Below the pieces are notes generated by a model that was not told the DNA's origin, did no database searches, and saw only the letters and a program-made list of their open reading frames with translations. 49,976 bases of DNA from an uncultured Clostridium sp. (GTDB lineage Bacteria; Bacillota; Clostridia; TANB77; CAG-508). Shown piece by piece: positions 7,648 through 16,243 of the stretch. Both the position numbers and the translations under genes were made by a program. The DNA lies in the NCBI GenBank assembly GCA_900551615.1, contig URWN01000008.1, positions 1 through 49,976 on the forward strand, given 5' to 3'. Each line of letters begins with the position of its first letter. Position 1 is the stretch's first letter.

Positions 7648-7917
7648 TTTGTTCAGCCAATACACGAAATAGCAAGTATATTAAAACAATATCCAAATTG
7701 TTTTTTACATGTTGACTGTACACAAGGTATTGGAAAAGTAAAATTAGATTTGCAAGATGTAGATTTAATATCATTTGCACTACACAAATTTTATGGATTG
7801 AATGGATTTGGTGGACTTATAAAAAGACAAGACATTGTTCTAGAACCAAGTCATTTAGTAAAAAAAGAAGAAATAAATAAATTCTTAAAAATATTTAATA
7901 AATGTTATAATCAGTAA
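7639..7917 (+). pseudogene. Remnant of a cysteine desulfurase (NifS/IscS-type class V aminotransferase)
   Basis: The 92-codon open stretch has no usable start and reads FVQPIHEIASIL, then HVDCTQGIGKVKLDL, then SFALHKFYGLNGFGGLIKR. This is the core of a class V PLP enzyme including the PLP lysine (ALHK), aligned with the usual HVDAVQ and SAHKIYGPKG blocks. The N-terminal part is missing. After GGLIKRQDIVLEP the frame jumps to a C-terminus-like tail ending NKCYNQ, so about half of the enzyme, including the catalytic cysteine region, has been deleted. It lies directly before the TtcA-type thiolase, an enzyme class that needs persulfide sulfur, so it was probably once its sulfur donor. Confidence 0.8.
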
Positions 7918-7936
7918 ATAGGAAGGAACAATAAAA

Positions 7937-8761
7937 ATGGAAAGATATGAAGAAATAGAAAAAAGCATAATTACAACATATCGTAAAAAAATATGGAGTA
8001 AATTTATAAAAGGAATAAAAGAATTTGAAATGGTACAAGAAGGAGATAAAATTGCAGTATGTATTTCAGGTGGAAAAGACTCTATGCTACTTGCAAAATG
8101 TATGCAAGAATTAAAAAAACATAGACAAGTTAATTTTGACTTGGTATTTTTGGTAATGGACCCAGGGTATAACCCAATAAATAGACAAAAAATAATAAAC
8201 AATGCAAAATTATTAAACATACCAATAACAATGTTTGAAAGCAATATATTTGAAGTTGTAGAAAAAATAGATGACCACCCTTGCTATGTTTGTGCAAGAA
8301 TGAGAAGAGGATACTTGTACAAAAAGGCACAAGAATTAGGATGCAACAAAATAGCATTAGGACATCACTTTGATGATGTTATAGAGACAATATTAATGGG
8401 GATGTTATATGGGGCACAAATGCAAACAATGATGCCTAAATTACATAGTACATATCATGAAGGAATGGAACTTATTAGACCTCTTTATTATGTAAAAGAA
8501 GCAGATATTATTAGATGGAGAGAAAGAAATGATTTACATTTTATCCAATGTGCTTGTAAATTTACAGAACATTGCACTATGTGCGATAATGGTGGAGGAG
8601 GCTCTAAAAGAGAAGAAATGAAAAAACTTATAAAACAGTTAAGAAGTGTTTATGATAAGGTTGATATGAATATTTATAATAGTACTAAAAATGTTAATTT
8701 AAATACTCTTATTTCTTATATAGAAGACGGAGAAGTTCATCATTTTATGGATAAGTATTAA
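7937..8761 (+). CDS. ttcA: TtcA-family tRNA 2-thiolation PP-loop protein
   Basis: This is an adenylating PP-loop ATPase that probably thiolates a tRNA base, in E. coli TtcA cytidine 32. The PP-loop SGGKDS lies at 44-49. Cys116 and Cys119 (CYVC) with a downstream group Cys205, Cys207, Cys213 and Cys216 supply ligands for the [4Fe-4S] cluster known in the family, together with LGHHFDDVIET. The 274-residue length is normal. GGAAGGAAC precedes ATG 7937. The desulfurase that would supply sulfur is decayed just upstream, so sulfur must come from another desulfurase elsewhere. The specific tRNA position is inferred from family only; a related Clostridia subgroup has not been characterised to my knowledge. 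Confidence 0.85.
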   Translation: MERYEEIEKSIITTYRKKIWSKFIKGIKEFEMVQEGDKIAVCISGGKDSMLLAKCMQELKKHRQVNFDLVFLVMDPGYNPINRQKIINNAKLLNIPITMFESNIFEVVEKIDDHPCYVCARMRRGYLYKKAQELGCNKIALGHHFDDVIETILMGMLYGAQMQTMMPKLHSTYHEGMELIRPLYYVKEADIIRWRERNDLHFIQCACKFTEHCTMCDNGGGGSKREEMKKLIKQLRSVYDKVDMNIYNSTKNVNLNTLISYIEDGEVHHFMDKY

Positions 8762-8813
8762 AAATTTTATTAAATGTATTGACATAATACATAAAATTAT
8801 ATATGAATATACT

Positions 8814-8907
8814 AATATGAATAGCTATTTAATTCGAGTGTTTCGCAACTCAAATAGCGAAAATTAATTTATGGGGACTAAAAATAAAATTTTAGTCTCT
8901 ATTTTTT
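8814..8907 (+). ncRNA. Possible short structured transcript upstream of the copper operon
   Basis: TTGACA (8779-8784) with a 17-base spacer and TATGAA (8802-8807) could start an RNA near 8814. It contains a hairpin with arms GCTATTT (8824-8830) and AAATAGC (about 8852-8858), and an inner GAGT/ACTC stem. It ends at GACTAAAA (8876-8883) paired with TTTTAGTC (8890-8897) and a long T tract. The terminator part is secure; the claim of a separate RNA is weaker. It may simply be the 3' end of ttcA. Confidence 0.35.
8876..8907 (+). terminator. Intrinsic terminator between ttcA and the copper operon
   Basis: GACTAAAA (8876-8883) pairs with TTTTAGTC (8890-8897), followed by TCTATTTTTT. Confidence 0.75.
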
Positions 8908-8968
8908 GTTTTTTTTTTAAGAAAAGAATTACATTATTGTAATATAAATATAGAAAAATACCCCTGTA

Positions 8969-8997
8969 TTTACAAATACCCCTATTGGGTATATAAT
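8969..8997 (+). promoter_or_regulatory. Copper-operon promoter with embedded CsoR-type operator
   Basis: TTTACA (8969-8974) and TATAAT (8992-8997) have a 17-base spacer. The spacer holds ATACCCCTATTGGGTAT (8976-8992), an inverted repeat ATACCC-N5-GGGTAT that matches the operator shape of CsoR, the copper-sensing repressor released by Cu(I). A second half site, ATACCCC, lies at about 8958-8964. Binding here would cover the promoter directly. This is a strong match to known CsoR sites and fits the downstream CopZ and CopA genes. Confidence 0.8.
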
Positions 8998-9041
8998 ATG
9001 TAAGAAAATTAAATCTATTATTTCAGAAAGGAAGTGATACG

Positions 9042-9101
9042 ATGGAAGAATGTAAACACAAGAAAACGCTCAGAGGAGAAAATGAAAAAAAGCTAATTTA
9101 A
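9042..9101 (+). pseudogene. Truncated csoR-like start (19 codons), copper repressor remnant
   Basis: Behind a good ribosome site (AAAGGAAG) the frame reads MEECKHKKTLRGENEKKLI and stops. The beginning resembles the N-terminus of Clostridia CsoR proteins, which often have a C-x-H-KKT-R start followed by E-E-x-KKAL. The rest of the roughly 90-residue repressor is absent, and shifting frame near the A-run at 9085-9091 extends the resemblance by only a few residues. So csoR seems to have been deleted, leaving the operator and a stub, or a short leader peptide has been kept. The match is short, hence moderate confidence. Confidence 0.5.
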
Positions 9102-9138
9102 AAGGTTCAATAAATAAAAATTTAAGGAGGAAAATAAA

Positions 9139-9345
9139 ATGAAAGAAATAAATTTAAAAATAGAAGGAATGCACTGTGCAGGATGTTCAACAAGACTTGA
9201 GAAAGTATTGAATAATTTAGAAGGAGTAGAAAAGGCACAAGTAAGTTTAGAAGAAAAGAAAGCAACAATAAAATATGATGAAACAAGAATTAGTATAGAA
9301 AGCATAAAAGAAGCAATAGAAGATGCAGGATTCAAAGGAGAATAA
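9139..9345 (+). CDS. copZ: Copper chaperone, heavy-metal-associated (HMA) domain protein
   Basis: This 68-residue protein is a single HMA ferredoxin-like domain. The metal motif GMHCAGC has Cys13 and Cys16, which bind Cu(I) in the CopZ family. It would collect Cu(I) in the cytoplasm and hand it to the CopA ATPase encoded five bases downstream. AAGGAGGAAAA precedes the ATG. Its place directly after a CsoR-type operator supports a copper role rather than mercury or other metals. Confidence 0.92.
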   Translation: MKEINLKIEGMHCAGCSTRLEKVLNNLEGVEKAQVSLEEKKATIKYDETRISIESIKEAIEDAGFKGE

Positions 9346-9350
9346 TTACT

Positions 9351-11549
9351 ATGAAAAAAGTATTATTGAAAATTGACGGAATGACATGTAGTGCTTGTTC
9401 ATCAGGATTAGAAAAATATTTAAATAAGCAAGAGGGAATAAAACAAGCAACAGTAAATTTAATTATGAATAATGCAAACATAGAATATGACGATAAAAAA
9501 TTAACTTTAGAACAAGTAGAAAAATTTGTAGAAAAAGCAGGATTTACAAGTTTAGGAATAGACAATTTTGAAAAAGAAGAAAAGAAAAAGACAAACGAAA
9601 AATATAAGCTAATTGCAATTACAATAATATCAATATTAGTATTGTATATATCAATGTCACATATGGTAGGAATGCCTGTAATTTCATTTTTAGATATGAT
9701 GACACATCCAGCAAATTATGCAATATCATTATTTATTTTAACAACAATAGTATTAATATTAGGAAAAGACATAATAAAAAATGGATATAAAAATTTAATT
9801 CATAAAACGCCAAACATGGATACACTAGTAATGATAGGAGTTCTATCAAGCTATATTTACAGCATATATGGAACAATTCAAATTTTAAAAGGGCACGTAA
9901 TGCATGTAGAAAGCCTATATTATGAATCAGCTGCAATAGTTATATTTTTTATAGAAATAGGAAGATATGTAGAAAATAAAAATAAAGATAAAACAAAAGA
10001 AGCATTACAACAATTGATGAGTATAACTCCAAATAATGCAGTAATTTTAAGAGATGGACAAGAAATTACAGTAACATTAGATGAAATACAAAAAGGTGAT
10101 ATTTTAATATGTAAGCCAGGAGAGAAAATAGCAGTTGATGGAGAAATAACAGATGGGACAACACATATTAATGAATCATTTATAACAGGTGAAAGTATGC
10201 CAGTAAAAAGAGAAAAAGGTTCAAAAGTAATTGCAGGAAGTATAAATTATGAAGGAACAATAAAATATAAAGCTGAAAAAATTGGCAAAGAATCAACAGT
10301 TTCAGAAATTGTAAGACTTGTTACACAAGCCACAAGTACAAAAGCACCAATAGCTAAAACAGCAGATAAAATAAGCGGATATTTTGTACCAGTAGTTTTG
10401 GTAATTGCAGTTTTTGCATTTATTTTATGGCTTATAATTTCAAAAAATGTAGCAACTGCAATAAATATATTTGTAAGTATTTTGGTTGTAGCATGTCCAT
10501 GTAGTTTGGGTTTAGCAACACCACTTGCCATAGTTATTGCATCAGGTAATGCAAGTAAAAAAGGAATATTGGTAAAAACAAGTGAAACATTAGAAAATGC
10601 ACACAAAGTAAAAACAATTTGCTTTGATAAAACAGGAACACTAACAAAAGGTGAATTAAGCATTTCAAAGATATACAATTACAGCAATATAGAAGAAAAT
10701 AAAATATTAAGAAAAGTTGCAAGTATAGAAAAAAAATCTGAACATCCAATTGCAAGAGCTATAGTAAAAAAAGCACAAGAAGAAAAAATTGAACTTGAAG
10801 AAATAAAAGAATTTAAGGCAATACCTGGATTTGGAGTAGAAGGAATAACGAAAAAGGGAGAAAAATACTTAATTGGAAATAAAAAATTAATGGTAGAAAA
10901 CAATATCAAAATAAGTAATGAACAAGACGAAAAAGACTTAGTAAATCAAGGAAATAGCATTTTATTTGTAAGTTTAAATAATGAATTAATAGCATTAATT
11001 GGAGTAAAAGATATTTTAAAAGAAAATGTTGTAGATGTAATAAAAAAATTAAAAAATAGAAACATTGATATTGTAATGCTAACAGGTGATAATGAAAAAA
11101 CAGCAGATATAATTGCAAAAGAAATTGGTATTAATAAAGTTATTTCAAATGTTACACCAAAAGAAAAATCTGAACAAATAAAAAAATTAAAAACAAATGG
11201 ACTTGTAATGATGTGTGGAGATGGAATAAATGATAGTGTAAGTCTTGTAACAGCAGATATTGGCGTATCAGTTTCAAGTGGTACAGACATTGCTATGGAT
11301 TCTTCACAAGTAGTTCTTATGAATGATAATTTGGGAAAAATTGATAATTTAATTGAGATTAGTAGAAAGACTATAAGAAATATAAAACAGAATTTGTTCT
11401 GGGCATTTTTCTACAATATTTGTATGATTCCTATTGCTTGTGGTATTTTACAACCACTAGGAATTACTATGAATCCAATGATTGCAGCTTTTGCAATGAC
11501 AATTAGTAGTTTAACTGTTGTGTTAAATGCGTTGAGGTTAAAAGAATAA
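9351..11549 (+). CDS. copA: Copper-exporting P1B-type ATPase CopA
   Basis: This membrane ATPase exports Cu(I) from the cytoplasm. Features in order are one N-terminal HMA domain with Cys13 and Cys16 (GMTCSACS), a membrane bundle, the actuator loop FITGESMPV, the transport motif CPC at 382-384 in the sixth helix, the phosphorylation site DKTGT with Asp426, SEHPIARAI, and GDGINDS. The last two helices carry the Cu(I)-type signatures FFYN and MTISSLTVVLNALRL. The usual GDGINDAPAL is GDGINDSVSL here, a mild variant. The 732-residue length is typical for one HMA domain. It starts five bases after copZ, so the two form one transcript under the copper operator, and a weak A/T-rich terminator follows. 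Confidence 0.96.
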   Translation: MKKVLLKIDGMTCSACSSGLEKYLNKQEGIKQATVNLIMNNANIEYDDKKLTLEQVEKFVEKAGFTSLGIDNFEKEEKKKTNEKYKLIAITIISILVLYISMSHMVGMPVISFLDMMTHPANYAISLFILTTIVLILGKDIIKNGYKNLIHKTPNMDTLVMIGVLSSYIYSIYGTIQILKGHVMHVESLYYESAAIVIFFIEIGRYVENKNKDKTKEALQQLMSITPNNAVILRDGQEITVTLDEIQKGDILICKPGEKIAVDGEITDGTTHINESFITGESMPVKREKGSKVIAGSINYEGTIKYKAEKIGKESTVSEIVRLVTQATSTKAPIAKTADKISGYFVPVVLVIAVFAFILWLIISKNVATAINIFVSILVVACPCSLGLATPLAIVIASGNASKKGILVKTSETLENAHKVKTICFDKTGTLTKGELSISKIYNYSNIEENKILRKVASIEKKSEHPIARAIVKKAQEEKIELEEIKEFKAIPGFGVEGITKKGEKYLIGNKKLMVENNIKISNEQDEKDLVNQGNSILFVSLNNELIALIGVKDILKENVVDVIKKLKNRNIDIVMLTGDNEKTADIIAKEIGINKVISNVTPKEKSEQIKKLKTNGLVMMCGDGINDSVSLVTADIGVSVSSGTDIAMDSSQVVLMNDNLGKIDNLIEISRKTIRNIKQNLFWAFFYNICMIPIACGILQPLGITMNPMIAAFAMTISSLTVVLNALRLKE

Positions 11550-11558
11550 AATAATATA

Positions 11559-11602
11559 AAAACATAAGATTAAGTCAAAAATACTTTAATTTTATGTTTT
11601 TA
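11559..11602 (+). terminator. A/T-rich hairpin after copA
   Basis: AAAACATAA (11559-11567) pairs with TTATGTTTT (11592-11600), with further pairing of GATTAA and TTAAT inside. It is a plausible but weak terminator. Confidence 0.45.
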
Positions 11603-11631
11603 ATAATTTAATTAAATAATTTTAAAATATA

Positions 11632-11660
11632 TTGCCTAAAAATGTTTTTTATGTTATATT
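11632..11660 (+). promoter_or_regulatory. Putative promoter of the M6 metalloprotease gene
   Basis: TTGCCT (11632-11637), a 17-base spacer and TATATT (11655-11660) lie 27 bases before the ATG. The ribosome site is AAGGGGG. Confidence 0.45.
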
Positions 11661-11687
11661 GGAATTGAAGAATAAGGGGGAAAACAT

Positions 11688-14600
11688 ATGAAAAAAATAA
11701 TAAGTATATCTCTAATAATTACAATAATAGGATTAATAACAATACCTTTAATTACAAATGCAAAAACTTCAGATAAAGAAAAAGAACAATTCGCAAATGT
11801 TGTGTTATTTGCATATTTTAAAGGTGATACAGAAGGAAGAGACTATTTAATAAACGAGACACAAAACATGCTCAAAATGTATAACGGTACAGGAGAACTA
11901 TCGGTAAAAGGATATTTAAATAAAATATCATATGGAAAATTTGAACTAAAAAATATATTTCCACAATATGATGGAAACAAAATAATTCCATATGAATTGC
12001 CATGTTCAATTGATGGCTTAGACAAAAATAATCTTGATTATACAATAATACATAGTTTAATTACATCAATTCCAGATATTAAAGACAAATTAGATTATAA
12101 TAATGATGGATTTATAGACAATTTTTCTATAGTACTAAAAGGCGGATCTGAATCTGTTGAATCAAACTCAACATTAGTAAGCCATAAAAGTGATTATGGA
12201 TCTGATGAATCTTGGTCAGGCAAAAGAATAGGAACATATAATATGTTAAACACATATTCAATAAAAAACAGCGGAGCAGGAGTAATAGCACATGAATTTA
12301 TGCACTCATTAGGATATCCAGATTTATATACATCAGAAGCAGGATCATACCCTGTATATTCATGGGATATAATGGGACAAGTTAGTAAATATATGTCATA
12401 TCCATTAGCATATTTAAGAATGAAATACACAAATTGGATAAATATAGATACCATAACAAAAAGTCAAACACTGAAACTTGACACACAAGATAATCCAAAT
12501 GGTAACCAAGCATATATTTTAAAATCGCCATTTAACGAATATGAATTATTCGTTGTTGAATTTAGAAAAAAATCAGCAGACATGGAACATCTAGATAGGT
12601 CTATAGGACATTCTGGAATTATAGTTTATAGAGTAAATACAACTGTAACAGGACTAAGTAATAACAGAGGACAGACAGGGGTATATGTATTTAGAGAGGA
12701 ATCAGGCAAAAAAGATGACTCAACATTAAGAGGAGAAATATATAATGCATCATATTCAAAAGAAACAGGAAAAACAACAATAGGTTCAAGTGATTTAAAT
12801 GTAACAAAAGGAACATTAACATTTAGTGACGGTACTAATTCAGGAATTGTTATAAGTAATATCTCAAATAGTGATGGTAACAATATGACATTTGATGTTA
12901 CAATACCAGACGCAAAGGATTATGATACTTGGAAAAATACAAATTACAAAGATGAAACAGGAGTAGATGAATATACACCCAAAAATGCAGACATAATATC
13001 ATATAAAAATAAAATTTACACTGTAAGTACAGGAAATAATAAAATATATACAAGTACATATGAGGGTTCAAAATGGAAAAATATAAATACCGCTAATATG
13101 GAAAATACAAATTATATAACAGGAGTTTCTTTGTTAAATCTTAACGAGGAATTGTATTTAATTACCTCATCATCGCCAAATATAAATTTATACAAATACA
13201 ATAATGGATGGACAAAAGTAGCATCTTTACCAGATACAAACGGATCATATTCATACAAAGTATATAATGAAAAATTGTACATAACAAAAGTGGATGGAAG
13301 CAGTCATAAAGCAACATTGTATGAATTTAAAAATAATACTTTTTCTGAGATAGGAACATATTATGAAGGAAAAGCAAATGAGTTTGTAGGAATACCAAAA
13401 ATAGAAGTAATAAATAATAATATATATGCAATATGTAGAAATAGCAATGGAAATATAAAAATACACCAATTAGAAAACAATAAATTTAAAGAAATAACAA
13501 GTAATTTAAATTCTAATCAATTTGATGTAGTTTCACTTAATAATAAAATTTATTTTGCATTAGGAAGTGATACTAATAATAAAACAATGAAAATGGCAGT
13601 ATACGATGGAAATAACTTTGAAACTATAAATACTGACATTACATTTGGAGAACCTAAAATTACTGTATCACAAGGAAATTTATATGTATTAGTAACAGAT
13701 ATAACAGGAACTGAAAAAGCAAAAGTGTATGCATATAATCAAAACAATAAAAAGTTTGAACAAGAAGGAATTGATGTAGATAATGCGGCTGCTTCTGGTA
13801 GTTTGAATTTAGCGTCAATAGATAATAAGATATATGTACAACTAAAAAGATCAACTGATGGAATAATTGTAGTAAAAGAAAAAGAAACGGTTAATAGTCT
13901 ACTTTGTAAACATTTAAACAAAACAACAATACCAGCAAAAGCAGCAACATGTACAGAAAAAGGAAACAACGAATATAAAATATGTGATGACTGCGGAAAA
14001 GTATTTAAAGCAGATGGAGTAACAGAAACAACAGTCGAAGCAGAAAAAACAAAAGCACTAGGACACGACTTTTCAATACCAAGAACAAATGAAACACAAC
14101 ATTGGAATGAATGTTCACGTTGTGGAATCGCAGACACAAAAATAAACCATATAGGAGAAGGTGACTATGGAAAAGATAGTACAAAACACTGGAAAGTATG
14201 TGGCTGCGGAACAAAAGTTGATGAAGAAGAACATAAAGCATCTGCTCCAGTAAAAGAAAATGAAAAACCAGCAACATGTACAACAGACGGAAGCCATGAT
14301 GAAGTAATATATTGTTCAGTATGTGGTTATAAAATGTCAATCACAAATAAAGTAGATAAAGCAACAGGACATACAGCAGGAGAGGCAGTTAAAGAAAATG
14401 AAATACCAGCAACATGCACAACAGAAGGAACATATAATGAAGCTAAATATTGTAAAGTATGTAACACAAAAATATCAAGTACACCAAAAACAATACCAGC
14501 AAAAGGACATACACCAGGAGAACCAGTAAAAGAAAACATAGTACCAGCAACACATACAACAAAAGGATCTTATAATGAAGTTATATATTGTAAAGTATGT

Positions 14601-15791
14601 AATACAAAAATATCTACAACCACAAAAGAAACACCAATAATACCACATGATGTAACAGATGCAGCGTGGTCAAGTGATGTTACAAATCATTGGAAAGAAT
14701 GTGGATGTGGAACAAAGGTTGAAATTTCAGCACATGTAGCAGGAGATGCAGTAAAAGAAAATGTAGTACCAGCAACATGTACAAAAGACGGAAGTCATGA
14801 TGAAGTAGTATATTGTTCTGTATGTGGCAGAGAAATATCAAGAACAAGCAAAGTAGATAAAGCTATAGGACATACAGAAGGAGAACCAGTAAAAGAAAAT
14901 ATAGTGCCAGCAACATGTACAAAAGATGGTAGTCATGATGAAGTTGTTAAATGTAAGACTTGTAGTGCTGAAATATCAAGAACAAAGAAAACAGATAAAG
15001 CGAAAGGACATACACCAGGAGAAGCAGTAAAAGAAGACGAAGTACCAGCAACATGTACAGCTGAAGGAAAATATAATGAAGTAGTATATTGCAAAACTTG
15101 TAATGCCAAAATATCAAGTACACCAAAAACAATACCAGCAAAAGGACACACAGAAGGTGCAATTACTATTGAAAATGAAATAGAAGCAACAGTTAACAAA
15201 GAAGGAAGTTATGAAGAAGTTATCTATTGTTCTGAATGTAATAAAGAATTAAGTAGAACAAAGAAAACAACTCCTAAATTTGTATATGCAATAATAGAAG
15301 GTGCAGGATCAACACATCAAAATAAAGATAGCAACGAAATCACAATAAAATCAAATGGTAAATTTGATAAATTCCAAGGAATAAAAGTAGATGAAAATTT
15401 AGTTGACAAATCAAACTATACAGCAAAATCAGGAAGTACAATTGTTACACTAAAAGCAGATTTCTTAAATACATTATCAATTGGAAAACACAAAATAGCA
15501 TTTGTATATGACGATGGAGAAGTTGAAACTGAATTTGTAATTGCTGAAAGCAAAAAAACAGAAGATAATAAAAATGCAGAGCAAGCAGAACAAGAAGAAA
15601 AAAATACATCAAAAGAAGAAACATCAAACCAACAAAACACAAAAGATGATAACAAACAAGCAACTACACCTAAAACAGATGATTTAAGCAACATAGTATT
15701 ATGGAGAGTAGGATTAGCAGTTTCTGGAATTTTATTTGTTATAGTATTAGGATGCAAAATAAAAGGTTCAAGAAAAAAAGCTCGTCATTAA
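11688..15791 (+). CDS. Secreted, cell-wall-sorted M6-family metalloprotease with Cys-rich repeats
   Basis: This 1367-residue surface protein is probably a zinc protease attached to the cell wall. A signal peptide (MKKIISISLIITIIG, cleavage after about TNA at 25) is followed by an M6 (immune inhibitor A-like) peptidase domain with the zinc motif HEFMHSLGYPD at 202-212. Residues about 430-735 form repeated strand-rich units with N-K-I-Y motifs, like a beta-propeller. About 740-1195 contain seven clear units of about 43 residues plus divergent leading ones. Each unit has GH, then V-K-E-N, PATCT, and C-x-x-C. Next come an immunoglobulin-like domain and an acidic linker. The end TPKTDD (1327-1332), hydrophobic stretch and KGSRKKARH form a sortase signal with Asp in place of the usual Gly. 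A class B sortase follows 450 bases downstream, so sorting by it is likely. Confidence 0.88.
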   Translation: MKKIISISLIITIIGLITIPLITNAKTSDKEKEQFANVVLFAYFKGDTEGRDYLINETQNMLKMYNGTGELSVKGYLNKISYGKFELKNIFPQYDGNKIIPYELPCSIDGLDKNNLDYTIIHSLITSIPDIKDKLDYNNDGFIDNFSIVLKGGSESVESNSTLVSHKSDYGSDESWSGKRIGTYNMLNTYSIKNSGAGVIAHEFMHSLGYPDLYTSEAGSYPVYSWDIMGQVSKYMSYPLAYLRMKYTNWINIDTITKSQTLKLDTQDNPNGNQAYILKSPFNEYELFVVEFRKKSADMEHLDRSIGHSGIIVYRVNTTVTGLSNNRGQTGVYVFREESGKKDDSTLRGEIYNASYSKETGKTTIGSSDLNVTKGTLTFSDGTNSGIVISNISNSDGNNMTFDVTIPDAKDYDTWKNTNYKDETGVDEYTPKNADIISYKNKIYTVSTGNNKIYTSTYEGSKWKNINTANMENTNYITGVSLLNLNEELYLITSSSPNINLYKYNNGWTKVASLPDTNGSYSYKVYNEKLYITKVDGSSHKATLYEFKNNTFSEIGTYYEGKANEFVGIPKIEVINNNIYAICRNSNGNIKIHQLENNKFKEITSNLNSNQFDVVSLNNKIYFALGSDTNNKTMKMAVYDGNNFETINTDITFGEPKITVSQGNLYVLVTDITGTEKAKVYAYNQNNKKFEQEGIDVDNAAASGSLNLASIDNKIYVQLKRSTDGIIVVKEKETVNSLLCKHLNKTTIPAKAATCTEKGNNEYKICDDCGKVFKADGVTETTVEAEKTKALGHDFSIPRTNETQHWNECSRCGIADTKINHIGEGDYGKDSTKHWKVCGCGTKVDEEEHKASAPVKENEKPATCTTDGSHDEVIYCSVCGYKMSITNKVDKATGHTAGEAVKENEIPATCTTEGTYNEAKYCKVCNTKISSTPKTIPAKGHTPGEPVKENIVPATHTTKGSYNEVIYCKVCNTKISTTTKETPIIPHDVTDAAWSSDVTNHWKECGCGTKVEISAHVAGDAVKENVVPATCTKDGSHDEVVYCSVCGREISRTSKVDKAIGHTEGEPVKENIVPATCTKDGSHDEVVKCKTCSAEISRTKKTDKAKGHTPGEAVKEDEVPATCTAEGKYNEVVYCKTCNAKISSTPKTIPAKGHTEGAITIENEIEATVNKEGSYEEVIYCSECNKELSRTKKTTPKFVYAIIEGAGSTHQNKDSNEITIKSNGKFDKFQGIKVDENLVDKSNYTAKSGSTIVTLKADFLNTLSIGKHKIAFVYDDGEVETEFVIAESKKTEDNKNAEQAEQEEKNTSKEETSNQQNTKDDNKQATTPKTDDLSNIVLWRVGLAVSGILFVIVLGCKIKGSRKKARH
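13900..15285 (+). repeat. Tandem coding repeats (about 43 codons) inside the metalloprotease gene
   Basis: Seven clear units, beginning near 14236, encode V-K-E-N-x-x-P-A-T-C-T, then E-V-x-Y-C-x-x-C and I-S-x-T, with GH starting each unit. The third unit has PATH and the last EATV, so each loses one cysteine. DNA identity between units is high (for example CCAGCAACATGTACA recurs), which allows slippage and length variation. Confidence 0.8.
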
Positions 15792-16168
15792 TAATTATTA
15801 TTGCTATAGTTCTTGTACTTATAGCAATAATAGTATTTTTAAAACTAGATAATAATAAAGAAAGTTCAAAAAATAAAGAAACATCAAATTATAATGGAGA
15901 CTCTTTAATAGGCACATTTTTATATGAAGAAAATGATACAAAATATGTGTTTAAAGAAGATGGAACAGGAAGTATGAGTTCAGGAAATTATAATTTCGAG
16001 TATACATATAAAGTAGAAGGAAATACTTTAGACATTCACTTTTCAAAAGATGAGGTTCAAGATGCAAAATATTCATTTGAATTAAAAGATGGAATATTGA
16101 AGCTTATATCAAAAGAAGGAACAGTATCTATTGGTGAAGAGTACATTTTAAAGAAAGAAAACAAATAA
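15752..16168 (+). CDS. Membrane-anchored lipocalin-like (DUF5640-type) protein
   Basis: The 138-residue protein has a basic N-terminus (MQNKRFKKKSSS), one strong hydrophobic segment (about 13-32) acting as signal anchor, a short polar linker and a beta-rich outer domain. That domain begins GTFLYEENDTKYVF and repeats strand pairs such as TYKVEGNTLDI, typical of DUF5640/lipocalin-like domains. The start at 15752 overlaps the end of the protease gene by 40 bases in another frame. An earlier in-frame ATG at 15701 would add an unlikely leader. The overlap suggests translational coupling to the protease, and a terminator follows. Function is unknown; location on the cell surface next to the sorted protease is inferred. 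Confidence 0.7.
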   Translation: MQNKRFKKKSSSLIIIIAIVLVLIAIIVFLKLDNNKESSKNKETSNYNGDSLIGTFLYEENDTKYVFKEDGTGSMSSGNYNFEYTYKVEGNTLDIHFSKDEVQDAKYSFELKDGILKLISKEGTVSIGEEYILKKENK

Positions 16169-16182
16169 ATTTTAGAAAATAT

Positions 16183-16224
16183 AAAAATCACCAAGTAAAA
16201 AACTAAATTTGCTTGGTGATTTTT
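16183..16224 (+). terminator. Intrinsic terminator before the sortase gene
   Basis: AAAATCACCAAG (about 16184-16195) pairs with CTTGGTGATTTT (16212-16223). The sortase start lies only 20 bases further on, so the sortase is either expressed by read-through or from a promoter inside the upstream gene. Confidence 0.75.
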
Positions 16225-16243
16225 ATGAAATAGAGGCAATAAA

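Noticed and set aside
7580..7780. Minus-strand open frame over the desulfurase remnant
   Set aside because: The plus strand gives a clear PLP-enzyme match; the minus-strand product is low-complexity Leu/Ile sequence.
10247..10678. Long open frame on the minus strand inside copA
   Set aside because: It lies opposite conserved catalytic motifs of CopA, has no ribosome site and a composition typical of antisense shadows.
13739..14137. Open frames on the minus strand within the metalloprotease repeats
   Set aside because: They mirror the A-rich repeat codons of the plus strand, lack ribosome sites and show no protein family.
13900..15285. CRISPR array
   Set aside because: The regular repeats are in frame, coding and of about 129 bp with no unique spacers or cas genes.
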